Of a stretch of DNA of 64,000 bases, positions 9,021-16,886 are shown in pieces; position 1 is the stretch's first letter, and the number at the start of each line of letters is the position of its first letter. The DNA is from Hymenobacter psoromatis. GTDB taxonomy: Bacteria; Bacteroidota; Bacteroidia; Cytophagales; Hymenobacteraceae. The DNA lies in assembly GCF_020012125.1 (NCBI RefSeq), contig NZ_JAIFAG010000001.1, forward strand, positions 3,162,001 to 3,226,000, read 5' to 3'. The notes below the pieces were generated by a model. It made no database searches, had not been told where the DNA came from, and was given only the letters and a program-made list of their open reading frames with translations. The translations under genes and the position numbers were made by a program.

Positions 9021-10139
9021 GTGCGCGCTTGGCGGCCATCGGCGAAGGGGCCGGCGCTCCGGCTGGGGGTAGGGCTAGGCTTTGCAGCGCTGCTCGCGGC
9101 GGCTGGCTTCGGCGCGGCGCGGCGGCCGGCGGCCGCGCCGGGCGCGGTACTACCCGCCCACTTTCCGGCCCCAGTATACACGCTGGCCCAGAACTCACCC
9201 GATGAGGCCACGTTTAAGCTGGGCCGGACGCTGTTTTACGACCCGCGGCTGTCGAGCAACGGCACCGTCTCGTGCGGCTCGTGCCACCAGCAAAGCCGGG
9301 CCTTCACCGATGGGCGGGCCCTGGCCGTGGGGGTAGGCGGCCGCCTGAGCCCACGCAACGCCCCGGCCTTGCAAAACCTGCGCTGGCGGCGCGGCTTCAT
9401 GGCCGACGGCGGCGCGCGCGGCCTGGAACTGCAAGCCCTGGCCCCACTTACCAGCCACGCCGAGATGAATTTATCCCTGCCCGCCGCGCTGGGCCGCCTC
9501 AACGCCAACCCCGAATATCGCCGCCGCTTCGCCGCCATCTACGGGCCGGGCACCATTGACACGCCCCAGTTTCTGCGGGCGCTGGCGCAGTTCACGGCCG
9601 CGCTTACTTCGGCCGACTCGCACTACGACAAGTACCTGCAACACGCACCAGGCGGCACCTTCAACCAGCCGGAAGTGAAGGGCTTAACTATTTTTCGGGC
9701 GAAGTGCGGCGGCTGCCACGTCGGCGAGCTATTTACCGACGAGAGCTTTCGCAACAACGGCCTTGACCGCGCGTTTCCCCGCGATTCGGGCCGGGCAAAT
9801 ATTACGCTGCTGGCCACTGACCGGGGCCGCTTTAAGGTGCCCAGCCTCCGCAATGTGGCCCGCACCGCGCCCTACATGCACGACGGCCGCTTCGCTACCT
9901 TGCCCCAGGTGCTGGCCCACTACGCCCACGGCGTGCGGCCCTCCCCTACCCTCGACCCGCAATTGCGCCGGGCTAATGGCCAGTTGGGCATTCCGCTTTC
10001 CCATGCGGAGCAAACGGCATTGCTGGCTTTTTTGAACACGCTGACTGACGAGCAGTTTCTGACCGATAAGCGCCTGGCCGCGCCCCGGCCGGAAACCAAG
10101 CTGGCCCCACCGCGCGTTGTGGCGGTTAGCGTTGAGTAG
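9021..10139 (+). CDS. MbnH-like dihaem c-type protein of the cytochrome c peroxidase/MauG superfamily
   Basis: 372 residues from a GTG at 9021. An N-terminal membrane or signal segment (LRLGVGLGFAALLAAAGFGA) directs export. There are two c-haem sites, CGSCH at 85-89 and CGGCH at 229-233, in the bacterial dihaem peroxidase fold (KLGRTLFYDPRLSSNGTVSC, and later APYMHDGRF). In the MbnP/MbnH pair this enzyme oxidises Trp in MbnP to kynurenine. Tight linkage to the mbnP-like gene supports that assignment over an ordinary H2O2-removing peroxidase. Alternative: a generic cytochrome c peroxidase. The distal ligand and activation residues were not resolved. Confidence 0.82.
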   Translation: MRAWRPSAKGPALRLGVGLGFAALLAAAGFGAARRPAAAPGAVLPAHFPAPVYTLAQNSPDEATFKLGRTLFYDPRLSSNGTVSCGSCHQQSRAFTDGRALAVGVGGRLSPRNAPALQNLRWRRGFMADGGARGLELQALAPLTSHAEMNLSLPAALGRLNANPEYRRRFAAIYGPGTIDTPQFLRALAQFTAALTSADSHYDKYLQHAPGGTFNQPEVKGLTIFRAKCGGCHVGELFTDESFRNNGLDRAFPRDSGRANITLLATDRGRFKVPSLRNVARTAPYMHDGRFATLPQVLAHYAHGVRPSPTLDPQLRRANGQLGIPLSHAEQTALLAFLNTLTDEQFLTDKRLAAPRPETKLAPPRVVAVSVE

Positions 10140-10179
10140 CGGCGCGGACCGCCTATTTTTACTGAACAATCTCCCTGCC

Positions 10180-11325
10180 ATGCCCTTGTTTACCAATTCT
10201 TTCCGTGGCTCAGCTTTGGTACTGGCTGCTATCGCGCTGCTGAGCGCGGCCAGCTGCGGCAAGGATGGCGGCGGGGGCGTGGACCCTACCCCCCCGGCCC
10301 CTACTCCGGCTGCGCCCACGCCCTACGTGCTCGCGCTGCCGGCGGGCTTCCCTACCCCCGTCATCCCAGCCGATAACCCGCTCACCGTGGAGGGCATCGC
10401 GCTGGGCCGGCAGCTGTTTTACGAAAAAGCCTTGTCGAGCACCGGCACTATGAGCTGTAGCTCATGCCACCAGCAAAGCAAGGCCTTTACTGATGGCCTA
10501 CCCCTGGCGGTGGGCGTAGATGGCGTGGCCAACCCGCGCGGCACCATGTCGCTGACCAACGTGCTCTGGAGCACCCAGCTTACCTGGGACGGGGCCTTCA
10601 CGACCCTCGAAACTCAGGCTGTAAAACCCCTGGAAAATACTGTGGAGCTGCACCAACCGCTCACAGTGGGAGTAGCTAAATTGCAGGCGCTGAGCCAGTA
10701 TCCGCCGCTGTTTCAAGCGGCTTTTGGTACCCGCACTATCACCAATGAGCTGACCCTTAAAGCGCTGGCGCAATTTGAGCGCACGCTGATTTCGGGCAAC
10801 TCGCGCTATGATAAATTTATGGCGACTCGCCTGGGCTTTACTGCCGACGAGGTAGCGGGCCTCAAGCTTTACACCACGCACATCGCGCCCGGCTCGGTGC
10901 GTGGGGCCGAGTGCTTTCACTGCCACACGCAGCCGCTGATGTCATCGGGCTATGAGGGCAAGTTTTTCAATAATGGCCTCGACCTCACTTTTCCTGACCC
11001 CGGCCGGGGCGGCCTCACCAAGCTGGCCGTGGACCAAGGCAAATTCATCGCTCCTACCCTGCGCAACATTACCCTCACCGCGCCTTATATGCACGATGGC
11101 CGCTTCAAAACGCTGGAGGAAGTGCTCGACCACTACTCCGACCACGTGCAGATGAACAGCCCCAACCTCGACAATAACCTGGCCGCGCCCGCCGGCATCA
11201 ACGACCCGCCTTTCGGCACCCACATGGACCTCACGGCCACCGAGAAAAAACAGGTTATCGCCTTTCTGAAAACGCTGACCGATTCAACGTTCATTGCCGA
11301 TAAGCGCTTCTCAGACCCCCACTAA
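10180..11325 (+). CDS. Second dihaem cytochrome c peroxidase-like lipoprotein
   Basis: 381 residues from the ATG at 10180; an in-frame GTG at 10117 inside the upstream gene is less likely because the ATG begins a lipoprotein signal with lipobox LLSAASC (Cys26). After a Pro-rich linker come the first haem motif CSSCH (about residue 92) and the second, CFHCH (about 245), then APYMHDGRF. Overall layout equals the preceding MbnH-like protein, so the two are tandem paralogues. Membrane anchoring through the lipid differs from the upstream copy. It may be a true peroxidase, an electron donor or a second Trp-modifying enzyme; the sequence does not decide. It ends three bases before a 37-bp-arm hairpin that separates it from convergent ftsZ. 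Confidence 0.82.
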   Translation: MPLFTNSFRGSALVLAAIALLSAASCGKDGGGGVDPTPPAPTPAAPTPYVLALPAGFPTPVIPADNPLTVEGIALGRQLFYEKALSSTGTMSCSSCHQQSKAFTDGLPLAVGVDGVANPRGTMSLTNVLWSTQLTWDGAFTTLETQAVKPLENTVELHQPLTVGVAKLQALSQYPPLFQAAFGTRTITNELTLKALAQFERTLISGNSRYDKFMATRLGFTADEVAGLKLYTTHIAPGSVRGAECFHCHTQPLMSSGYEGKFFNNGLDLTFPDPGRGGLTKLAVDQGKFIAPTLRNITLTAPYMHDGRFKTLEEVLDHYSDHVQMNSPNLDNNLAAPAGINDPPFGTHMDLTATEKKQVIAFLKTLTDSTFIADKRFSDPH

Positions 11326-11327
11326 CG

Positions 11328-11411
11328 ACCGCAGATTCAGGCGGATTTAACGAATTACGCCGCTACGCCATTGAAGCGGCGTAATTCGTTAAATCCGCCT
11401 GAATCTGCGGT
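11328..11411. repeat. Long perfect inverted repeat between convergent genes
   Basis: 37-nt arms (11328-11364 and 11375-11411) with a 10-nt loop, perfectly complementary. It fills the gap between the stop of the peroxidase gene (11325) and the stop of ftsZ (11412) and could act as a bidirectional terminator. It is not a GTAG-type element. Confidence 0.85.
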
Positions 11412-12899
11412 TTAGTCTACGTTGTCGTGCAAAAACCGGTTGTCGCCCAGCAGCTCGTTGTCGTCGCTTAGGTTGAAGCGCGAGATATTCTGGGCGCTGC
11501 TGGGCGTCACGGGCTCCAGCTTCTGGCCGCGGCGCAGGTAGGCGGGCGTGTCGAGGTGGGTAGTGGCTTCGGGCGAGAGACCCTGGCTCTGGCTAAGCTG
11601 CTGCAAACGACGACGGCGCTCCTCGGCCTGCGCTTCCAGCATGGCCGGGCGCGGGCGTGGGGCGGGGGTAGGCGCACCGGCTGCCGGCTGGCTGGGCAGC
11701 AGCACCGGGTCGCCGGGCGTGCCAATGGGCGCACCGGCCAGGCCAGTCTGCGCGTGGGGGGTAGCCGGGCCATTCAGCTCGTAGGTGACGCGGGCTGGCT
11801 CGGGCGTGGTAAAGCTCGGCACTACCGGCGCGGCCGGAGCCGGCTTGTCCGCTGCAGTAGCCGCCGGCTCGGCGGGGGTAGGCGCGGCGGTTAGCTCAGT
11901 CTCGGGCCGGTTGTTGGTCGAGATAGTGTGCGCCTCGCGGGCAAAGCCAGTGGCAATAACCGTCACCCGAATGCTCTGGCCCAGGGTGTCGTCGGTGCCG
12001 TGGCCAAAAATCATCTCGGCGTCCTCGCCGGCTTTGCCTTGAATATATTCCGTGATTTCGGATAGCTCATCCATTTCCAGCTCCGCCTGGTCGCCCGACA
12101 TAATACTGAGCAAAATCTTCTGCGCGCCCTGAATATCGGTGTTATTGAGCAGTGGCGAGTTCAACGCCTCCTCGGCGGCGCGGCGGGCGCGGTTCTCACC
12201 CTCCGTCACGGAGCTACCCATCACGGCGGCTCCCGAGTCCTTCATCACCGTTTTCACGTCCTCGAAGTCCACGTTCACATCGGCCGTCACCGTGATAATC
12301 TCGGCAATGGACTTGGCAGCCGTGGTCAGCACCGTATCGGCCTTGGCAAACGCCTGGCCCATCGTGAGGTTGCCGTAGAGCTGGCGCAGCTTGTCGTTGA
12401 GAATTACCAGCACCGTATCGCAATGCTCGCTCAACTCCTTAATGCCTTGCTCGGCCTGGTCGCGCTTCTTCTTCCCCTCGAATAAAAACGGAGCCGTGAC
12501 GATACCCACCGTCAGAATATTCAGCTCCTGCGCTACTTGTGCGATAACCGGAGCTGCGCCCGTGCCCGTGCCGCCGCCCATGCCAGCCGTGATAAACAGC
12601 ATCTTGGTGCCGTTGCTGAGCAGCTCTCGAATTTGCTCCCGCGATTCCAGCGCCGCCTGCCGGCCGCGCTCGGGCTTGGCCCCGGCACCCAGGCCTTCGG
12701 TCAGGTCCACCCCAATCTGGAGCTTATTGGGCACCGTGGAGCTTTCCAGCGCTTGCCGGTCGGTGTTGCAGATAATAAACTCCACGTCCTTGATGCCCTG
12801 CTTGTGCATGTGCTTCACGGCGTTGGAGCCCCCGCCCCCTACCCCAATCACCTTAATGATGGAGCGGCTCTGGGTCGGAATGTCGAAGGTAAAATTCAT
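11412..12899 (-). CDS. ftsZ: Cell division protein FtsZ
   Basis: 495 residues from the ATG at 12899 (MNFTFDIPTQSRSIIKVIGV); a longer frame to 12938 runs into repeat sequence and is rejected. The tubulin-like GTPase shows VGGGGSNAV and the signature GGGTGTGAAPVIA near residue 105. A long Pro/Ala-rich linker follows (about residues 320-450), and the C-terminal peptide ends FLHDNVD, the Bacteroidota form of the FtsA-binding tail. FtsZ polymerises at midcell as the division ring scaffold. It is the last gene of the dcw cluster, with an imperfect palindrome between it and ftsA. The linker carries APVVPSF, also present in the FtsA C-terminal region here. Confidence 0.98.
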   Translation of the reverse strand: MNFTFDIPTQSRSIIKVIGVGGGGSNAVKHMHKQGIKDVEFIICNTDRQALESSTVPNKLQIGVDLTEGLGAGAKPERGRQAALESREQIRELLSNGTKMLFITAGMGGGTGTGAAPVIAQVAQELNILTVGIVTAPFLFEGKKKRDQAEQGIKELSEHCDTVLVILNDKLRQLYGNLTMGQAFAKADTVLTTAAKSIAEIITVTADVNVDFEDVKTVMKDSGAAVMGSSVTEGENRARRAAEEALNSPLLNNTDIQGAQKILLSIMSGDQAELEMDELSEITEYIQGKAGEDAEMIFGHGTDDTLGQSIRVTVIATGFAREAHTISTNNRPETELTAAPTPAEPAATAADKPAPAAPVVPSFTTPEPARVTYELNGPATPHAQTGLAGAPIGTPGDPVLLPSQPAAGAPTPAPRPRPAMLEAQAEERRRRLQQLSQSQGLSPEATTHLDTPAYLRRGQKLEPVTPSSAQNISRFNLSDDNELLGDNRFLHDNVD

Positions 12900-12907
12900 A
12901 AAGAGGT

Positions 12908-12984
12908 CAATTATCAATGAGCAATGAATAATGAGCAAGTACGGCTGCTAATAGCAAGCATTACTCATTATTCATTGATAATTG
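12908..12984. repeat. Imperfect AT-rich inverted repeat between ftsA and ftsZ
   Basis: The outer arms CAATTATCAATGA../..TCATTGATAATTG pair, and inside them one arm carries an extra 7-nt repeat of the word AATGAATAATGAG. The AT-rich sequence is unlike the flanking genes. It lies within the operon, so it may adjust ftsZ expression or simply be a tolerated repeat. Confidence 0.7.
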
Positions 12985-12994
12985 TTCAGTACTA

Positions 12995-14392
12995 TTAGTA
13001 TTGTTTATCGTCAAAATCATCAATCAGAATACTCTTCAGCTTGCGGGTGATGTCACCCAAAAACTTGAGGCCCTTCTGCTCTTTCGGCGGCTTGGGCGGC
13101 TCGGAGGGGGTAGGGGCGGCGGCCTGCGCGGCGGCCGGCACGAAGCTGGGCACCACCGGCGCGGCGGCCGGAGCCGTAGGCTGGTAGCTGTAGGTCGATG
13201 CTTCTTCCTCCCCGTAGCCGGGGCGGGCCTGGCGCTCGTCGCCGGCCTGGTAGCCGGCTAGCACGAGGCCCACGCCGGTGGCGTGCATCGGCGACTTCAC
13301 GGCCTCAATCTTACCCTTGCCCAAGTGCTGGTTGGGGTAGCCGATGCGCGTGTCGAGGCCGGTGAGGTACTCAGTCAGCTGCTCCAGGTTCTGGAGTTGC
13401 GAGCCGCCGCCGGTGAGCACAATGCCCGCCGACAGCTGCTCGTGCAGGCCCATGCGGTAGATTTCCGCATGCACCAGCTCGATAATCTCCGACATCCGGG
13501 CCTCGATGATGTAAGCCAAATTCTTGAGCGACACCTCCTTGGGCGGGCGGTTGGGCAGGCCCGGAATGCTCACGATTTCGTAGTCGCTGGCCTCCTCCGC
13601 GATGGCCTTGCCAAACTTCACCTTCAGCTGCTCGGCTTGGTTAGGCGTCACGTTGCAGCCCTGCTTAATGTCCTGGGTAATAATATTGCCCCCGAACGGC
13701 AGCACCGCCGCGTGCCGGATAATACCATCCTTAAACACGGCCAGGTCGGTGGTGCCGCCGCCAATATCAATCAGCGCCACGCCGGCTTCCTTTTCCTCGT
13801 CGCTCAGCACCGATACGCTCGAGGCCAGCGGCTCCAGAATAAGGTCGGCAATGGCCAGGCCCGCCTTGGTCACGCACTTATTAATGTTATTGATAGCCGC
13901 GCTCTGCGCCGTGATAATGTGGAAGTTGCCTTCCAGCCGCACACCGGCCATGCCAATGGGGTCGAGCACGCCGCCCTCAAAATCCACCTTATAATCCTGC
14001 GGCATCACGTGGATAATCTGCGAGCCGGGCGGCGTCACCAGGCGATACATGTCGGCTGTGAGGCGATTCACATCGTCCTGAGTTATCTCGTTATCGCCGC
14101 TGGGCCGCGTGATGGAGCCGTTGTGCTGCAAGCTCTTGATGTGCTGCCCCGCAATGCCCACGTTCACTACCCCAATGTCGATACCCGATTGCTCCTCGGC
14201 CTGCCGAATAGCGCGCTTAATGGCGTCTACCGTCTTGTCGATATTGAGCACGAGGCCGCGCTGCACGCCTTCGGAAACGGCCTTCCCCATGCCTAGAATT
14301 TCGAGCTTGCCGTACTCGTTTTTGCGGCCCACCAAGGCGCAGATTTTAGTGGTGCCGATGTCGAGGCCGACGACTATTTTATCCTGTTGCAT
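12995..14392 (-). CDS. ftsA: Cell division protein FtsA
   Basis: 465 residues. An actin-fold ATPase that tethers FtsZ to the membrane. The N-terminus has the phosphate-1 loop VGLDIGTTKICALVGRK, and later motifs include ALIDIGGGTTDLAVF (phosphate 2) and IVLTGGGSQL (adenosine loop). After residue about 385 comes a Pro/Ala-rich disordered stretch (TAPAAAPVVPSF, then KPPKEQKG) and a basic amphipathic end (LKFLGDITRKLKSILI) that fits the membrane-targeting helix, followed by an acidic tail. Position between ftsQ and ftsZ is standard. Length and motifs are normal for Bacteroidota. Confidence 0.97.
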   Translation of the reverse strand: MQQDKIVVGLDIGTTKICALVGRKNEYGKLEILGMGKAVSEGVQRGLVLNIDKTVDAIKRAIRQAEEQSGIDIGVVNVGIAGQHIKSLQHNGSITRPSGDNEITQDDVNRLTADMYRLVTPPGSQIIHVMPQDYKVDFEGGVLDPIGMAGVRLEGNFHIITAQSAAINNINKCVTKAGLAIADLILEPLASSVSVLSDEEKEAGVALIDIGGGTTDLAVFKDGIIRHAAVLPFGGNIITQDIKQGCNVTPNQAEQLKVKFGKAIAEEASDYEIVSIPGLPNRPPKEVSLKNLAYIIEARMSEIIELVHAEIYRMGLHEQLSAGIVLTGGGSQLQNLEQLTEYLTGLDTRIGYPNQHLGKGKIEAVKSPMHATGVGLVLAGYQAGDERQARPGYGEEEASTYSYQPTAPAAAPVVPSFVPAAAQAAAPTPSEPPKPPKEQKGLKFLGDITRKLKSILIDDFDDKQY

Positions 14393-14477
14393 GGGGAAGG
14401 GGCGAGCAGTGAAAGAACGGAAACTAATTTACTTAGCAAAGTAGCTAAAAAACAGACTTTTGATTAACAAGCGATTA

Positions 14478-15236
14478 CTACTCGCAAATTATTTGATTTT
14501 GGTATTCCACGTTGACGCGGTGGTACGTATCCCAGCCTAGCACCGAAGGAATTTGACGGTAAAATACCATCAATTTGGCGAATTTTCCTGAAATATCCTC
14601 CGGCGCGCCAAACTCCACGCGCTGGTCGCCGACCTGCTGCGTGAAGCTGAGCTTACCGCCCGGCTCCACAAACACCTCCGCCACCTGCGCCCGCCAAAAC
14701 GGGTGCTCGTCTACGTAACGCAAAAAATCGAGGTAGCCGCGGCTGGTGCTATCCTGGAAAAAAGTGGTGGGCAGCGCCCCGCCGCCGGCCCGGCTCACGG
14801 TGGCCACCCGCGCCGTATATAGTGGCGAGAGGGGCAGAAGCTTGCCGCTGGCATCTACGTAGGTGTCGAGGCGGTCGTCGGGGTGCACGAGCCGGGCAAT
14901 GGGGCGATTTTGGCGCACGTCGGCATGCAGGTCGCCGGCCAGGTCACGGTATACCTGCGCGTCGCGCACAAAAGGGTGCGCCTTCAGCCGGCCTTCCAGC
15001 TCGCGCAGGCGCGGGCCCTCCGGCACGGTGCCGATTACCGGCTCCCTACCCCCCTTGGTGAGCAGTGCCGTTACACCCCGCTCACTGATAAAATAATTAT
15101 TAAAGTCGTTGGCCACGTTCACCACGATATTCTGCACCGGGCGATGAGACTGCCGCACGGCCGCGAAGACGGCCATGCCACCCAACCCCAGTAGGCAAGC
15201 CAACGCGACGAGCAGGTTACGAACGGTTTTAGTCAC
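14478..15236 (-). CDS. ftsQ: Cell division protein FtsQ/DivIB
   Basis: 252 residues from a GTG at 15236. One N-terminal membrane segment (LLVALACLLGLGGMAVFAAV) is followed by a periplasmic POTRA-like region (VRDAQVYRDLAGDLHADVRQ) and a FtsQ domain ending with a conserved-looking HRVNVEYQNQI. FtsQ links the early ring to the FtsL/FtsI synthase complex. The call rests on topology and position directly upstream of ftsA in the dcw order, because FtsQ sequences diverge strongly. About 130 nt of AT-rich sequence with short inverted repeats separates it from murC. Confidence 0.88.
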   Translation of the reverse strand: MTKTVRNLLVALACLLGLGGMAVFAAVRQSHRPVQNIVVNVANDFNNYFISERGVTALLTKGGREPVIGTVPEGPRLRELEGRLKAHPFVRDAQVYRDLAGDLHADVRQNRPIARLVHPDDRLDTYVDASGKLLPLSPLYTARVATVSRAGGGALPTTFFQDSTSRGYLDFLRYVDEHPFWRAQVAEVFVEPGGKLSFTQQVGDQRVEFGAPEDISGKFAKLMVFYRQIPSVLGWDTYHRVNVEYQNQIICE

Positions 15237-15273
15237 GAAAAGGCAGTTTTAATTAATAACTTTTATTACTTTC

Positions 15274-15372
15274 TAATAACGTTTATCCTTGCAAGTGAAG
15301 CGCAGTAATTACAGCAGAACGTATCGTGCGGGTGCGATTGCCGCGCTCCAATCGCACTGACAAACGTTATTA
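15274..15372. repeat. Nested short inverted repeats between murC and ftsQ
   Basis: Outer arms TAATAACGTTT (15274-15284) and AAACGTTATTA (15362-15372) enclose an inner hairpin GTGCGATTG/CAATCGCAC (15332-15340 and 15349-15357). The right outer arm covers the murC stop codon (15370-15372). This is weaker than the other repeats of the window. Confidence 0.5.
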
Positions 15373-16755
15373 ACTCAGTATTTTTTTTAATTCCGGTACC
15401 AGCGTATCAATGTCACCCGCGCCCACGGTTGCCAGCACATCAAAAGTAGGATTTTTTTTCGCATTTTCCAACACTTGTGCTTTGGTTTGCAGCGATTTAA
15501 GTGGCGCGGTAATATCGGCCAGCAGCATCGCGGCCGTAATACCGGGGATGGGCTGCTCGCGAGCCGGATAAATATCCAATAATACTACCTCGTCGGCCAA
15601 GCTTAGGCTACGCGAAAAACCTTCGGCAAAATCGCGGGTGCGGGTAAATAAATGGGGCTGAAAAATGATGCGCAATTTTTTATTTGGGTAGAGCGCCCGC
15701 AGCGAGCGCAAAAACGCTTCAATTTCCCGCGGATGGTGGGCATAATCGTCTACGTATACCTTATCGGAGCCGGTCACGATAAATTCAAACCGGCGTTTCA
15801 CGCCTTGGTAGGCCGCTACGGCGGCCGGCAACTGCGCGTTGCTTACGCCGAATAACTGCGCGGCGGCGGCGGCGGCCAGCATATTTTCCACGTTATGAAA
15901 GCCCGGCACGGCCAATTCCAAACCATTTACTACCCCCCGCGGCCCGTGCAGGTCAAACTGAAATTGATGGCCCTCAGCAGTAATATTCGCGGCAAATAAA
16001 TCTGGCCCCTGCGCCGCCGTGAGGCCGTAGCGCAGCACCCGCGTGCCGGGCGGCACGGCGGTGGCCACGCGCGGGTCGGCGGTGTGGTTAAGCAGTAGCG
16101 TGCCACCGGGCTTCAGCTGGCTAACAAACTGACAGAAAGAATCTACTAGCGCGCTCTGCTCGCCGTAAATATCGAGGTGGTCGGCGTCGGTACTCGTCAC
16201 GATGGCCAGGTCGGGGTGCAGCGTCAGAAAGCTGCGGTCATATTCATCGGCTTCCACCACCACGGGCGCGGCGGCCGATTTTGGCAGTAATAAATTCGAC
16301 CCCAGGTTCACCGCGATACCGCCCAGAAAGGCGCCCGCGTCGAGACCCGCATACTTTAGCAAATGCGCTACCATGCTGCTGGTCGTGGTTTTGCCATGCG
16401 TGCCAGCCACTGCGATGGTTGGCCTACCCGCGGTGAGCACGCCCAGCACCTGGCTGCGCTTGCGAATATCGTAGCCCTGAGCGCGCAGCCACGCCCACTC
16501 GGCGCTAGCAGCCGGAATAGCGGGAGTCAGCACGACCAGTGTCTGAACTTTATTTTCCCGAATTTCCCGTGGAATATTTTCTACCGTGTCGGCGTAATGC
16601 ACGGTAATTCCTTCGGCCTGTAAAGCCTGCGTCAGCGGCGTCTCGGTTTTATCATAGCCGCTAACGTGGTGGCCGTTAGCTCGGAACCAGCGCGCCAGCG
16701 CCGACATGCCGATGCCGCCGATACCGAGGAAGAAGACGTAAGGAAATTGTTGCAT
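15370..16755 (-). CDS. murC: UDP-N-acetylmuramate--L-alanine ligase
   Basis: 461 residues. It adds the first amino acid, L-alanine, to UDP-MurNAc in the cytoplasm using ATP. Visible motifs are the N-terminal nucleotide fold FFLGIGGIGMSALARWF, the Mur ligase P-loop VAGTHGKTTTSSMVAHLL, VVEADEYDRSF, and the C-terminal DDYAHHPREIEAFL. These are specific to MurC rather than MurD/E/F. It lies between murG and ftsQ as expected for Bacteroidota. A family-B palindrome (16784-16878) separates it from murG. Confidence 0.97.
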   Translation of the reverse strand: MQQFPYVFFLGIGGIGMSALARWFRANGHHVSGYDKTETPLTQALQAEGITVHYADTVENIPREIRENKVQTLVVLTPAIPAASAEWAWLRAQGYDIRKRSQVLGVLTAGRPTIAVAGTHGKTTTSSMVAHLLKYAGLDAGAFLGGIAVNLGSNLLLPKSAAAPVVVEADEYDRSFLTLHPDLAIVTSTDADHLDIYGEQSALVDSFCQFVSQLKPGGTLLLNHTADPRVATAVPPGTRVLRYGLTAAQGPDLFAANITAEGHQFQFDLHGPRGVVNGLELAVPGFHNVENMLAAAAAAQLFGVSNAQLPAAVAAYQGVKRRFEFIVTGSDKVYVDDYAHHPREIEAFLRSLRALYPNKKLRIIFQPHLFTRTRDFAEGFSRSLSLADEVVLLDIYPAREQPIPGITAAMLLADITAPLKSLQTKAQVLENAKKNPTFDVLATVGAGDIDTLVPELKKILS

Positions 16756-16783
16756 TTTTATTTTTTACCTCTGTAATCTAGCC

Positions 16784-16878
16784 CGTCATGCTGAACGCAG
16801 TGAAGCATCTCGCCCGCATTGTTGCAACGATGTTGATTACTTACGCGGTAGAGATGCTTCACTGCGTTCAGCATGACG
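16784..16878. repeat. Family-B palindrome (GTCATGCTGA..GAAGCATCTC) between murG and murC
   Basis: Perfect 28-nt arms (16784-16811 and 16851-16878) around a 39-nt spacer. The right arm is preceded by GTAG (16848-16851). Related copies stand at 32798-32896 and 40168-40258; the word CATGCTGA..AAGCATCTC is shared. Confidence 0.85.
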
Positions 16879-16886
16879 TTCTTTCA

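Noticed and set aside
13283-14296. 337-codon plus-strand frame opposite ftsA
   Set aside because: Shadow of ftsA; composition (Arg, His, Ala rich) and lack of motifs argue against a gene.
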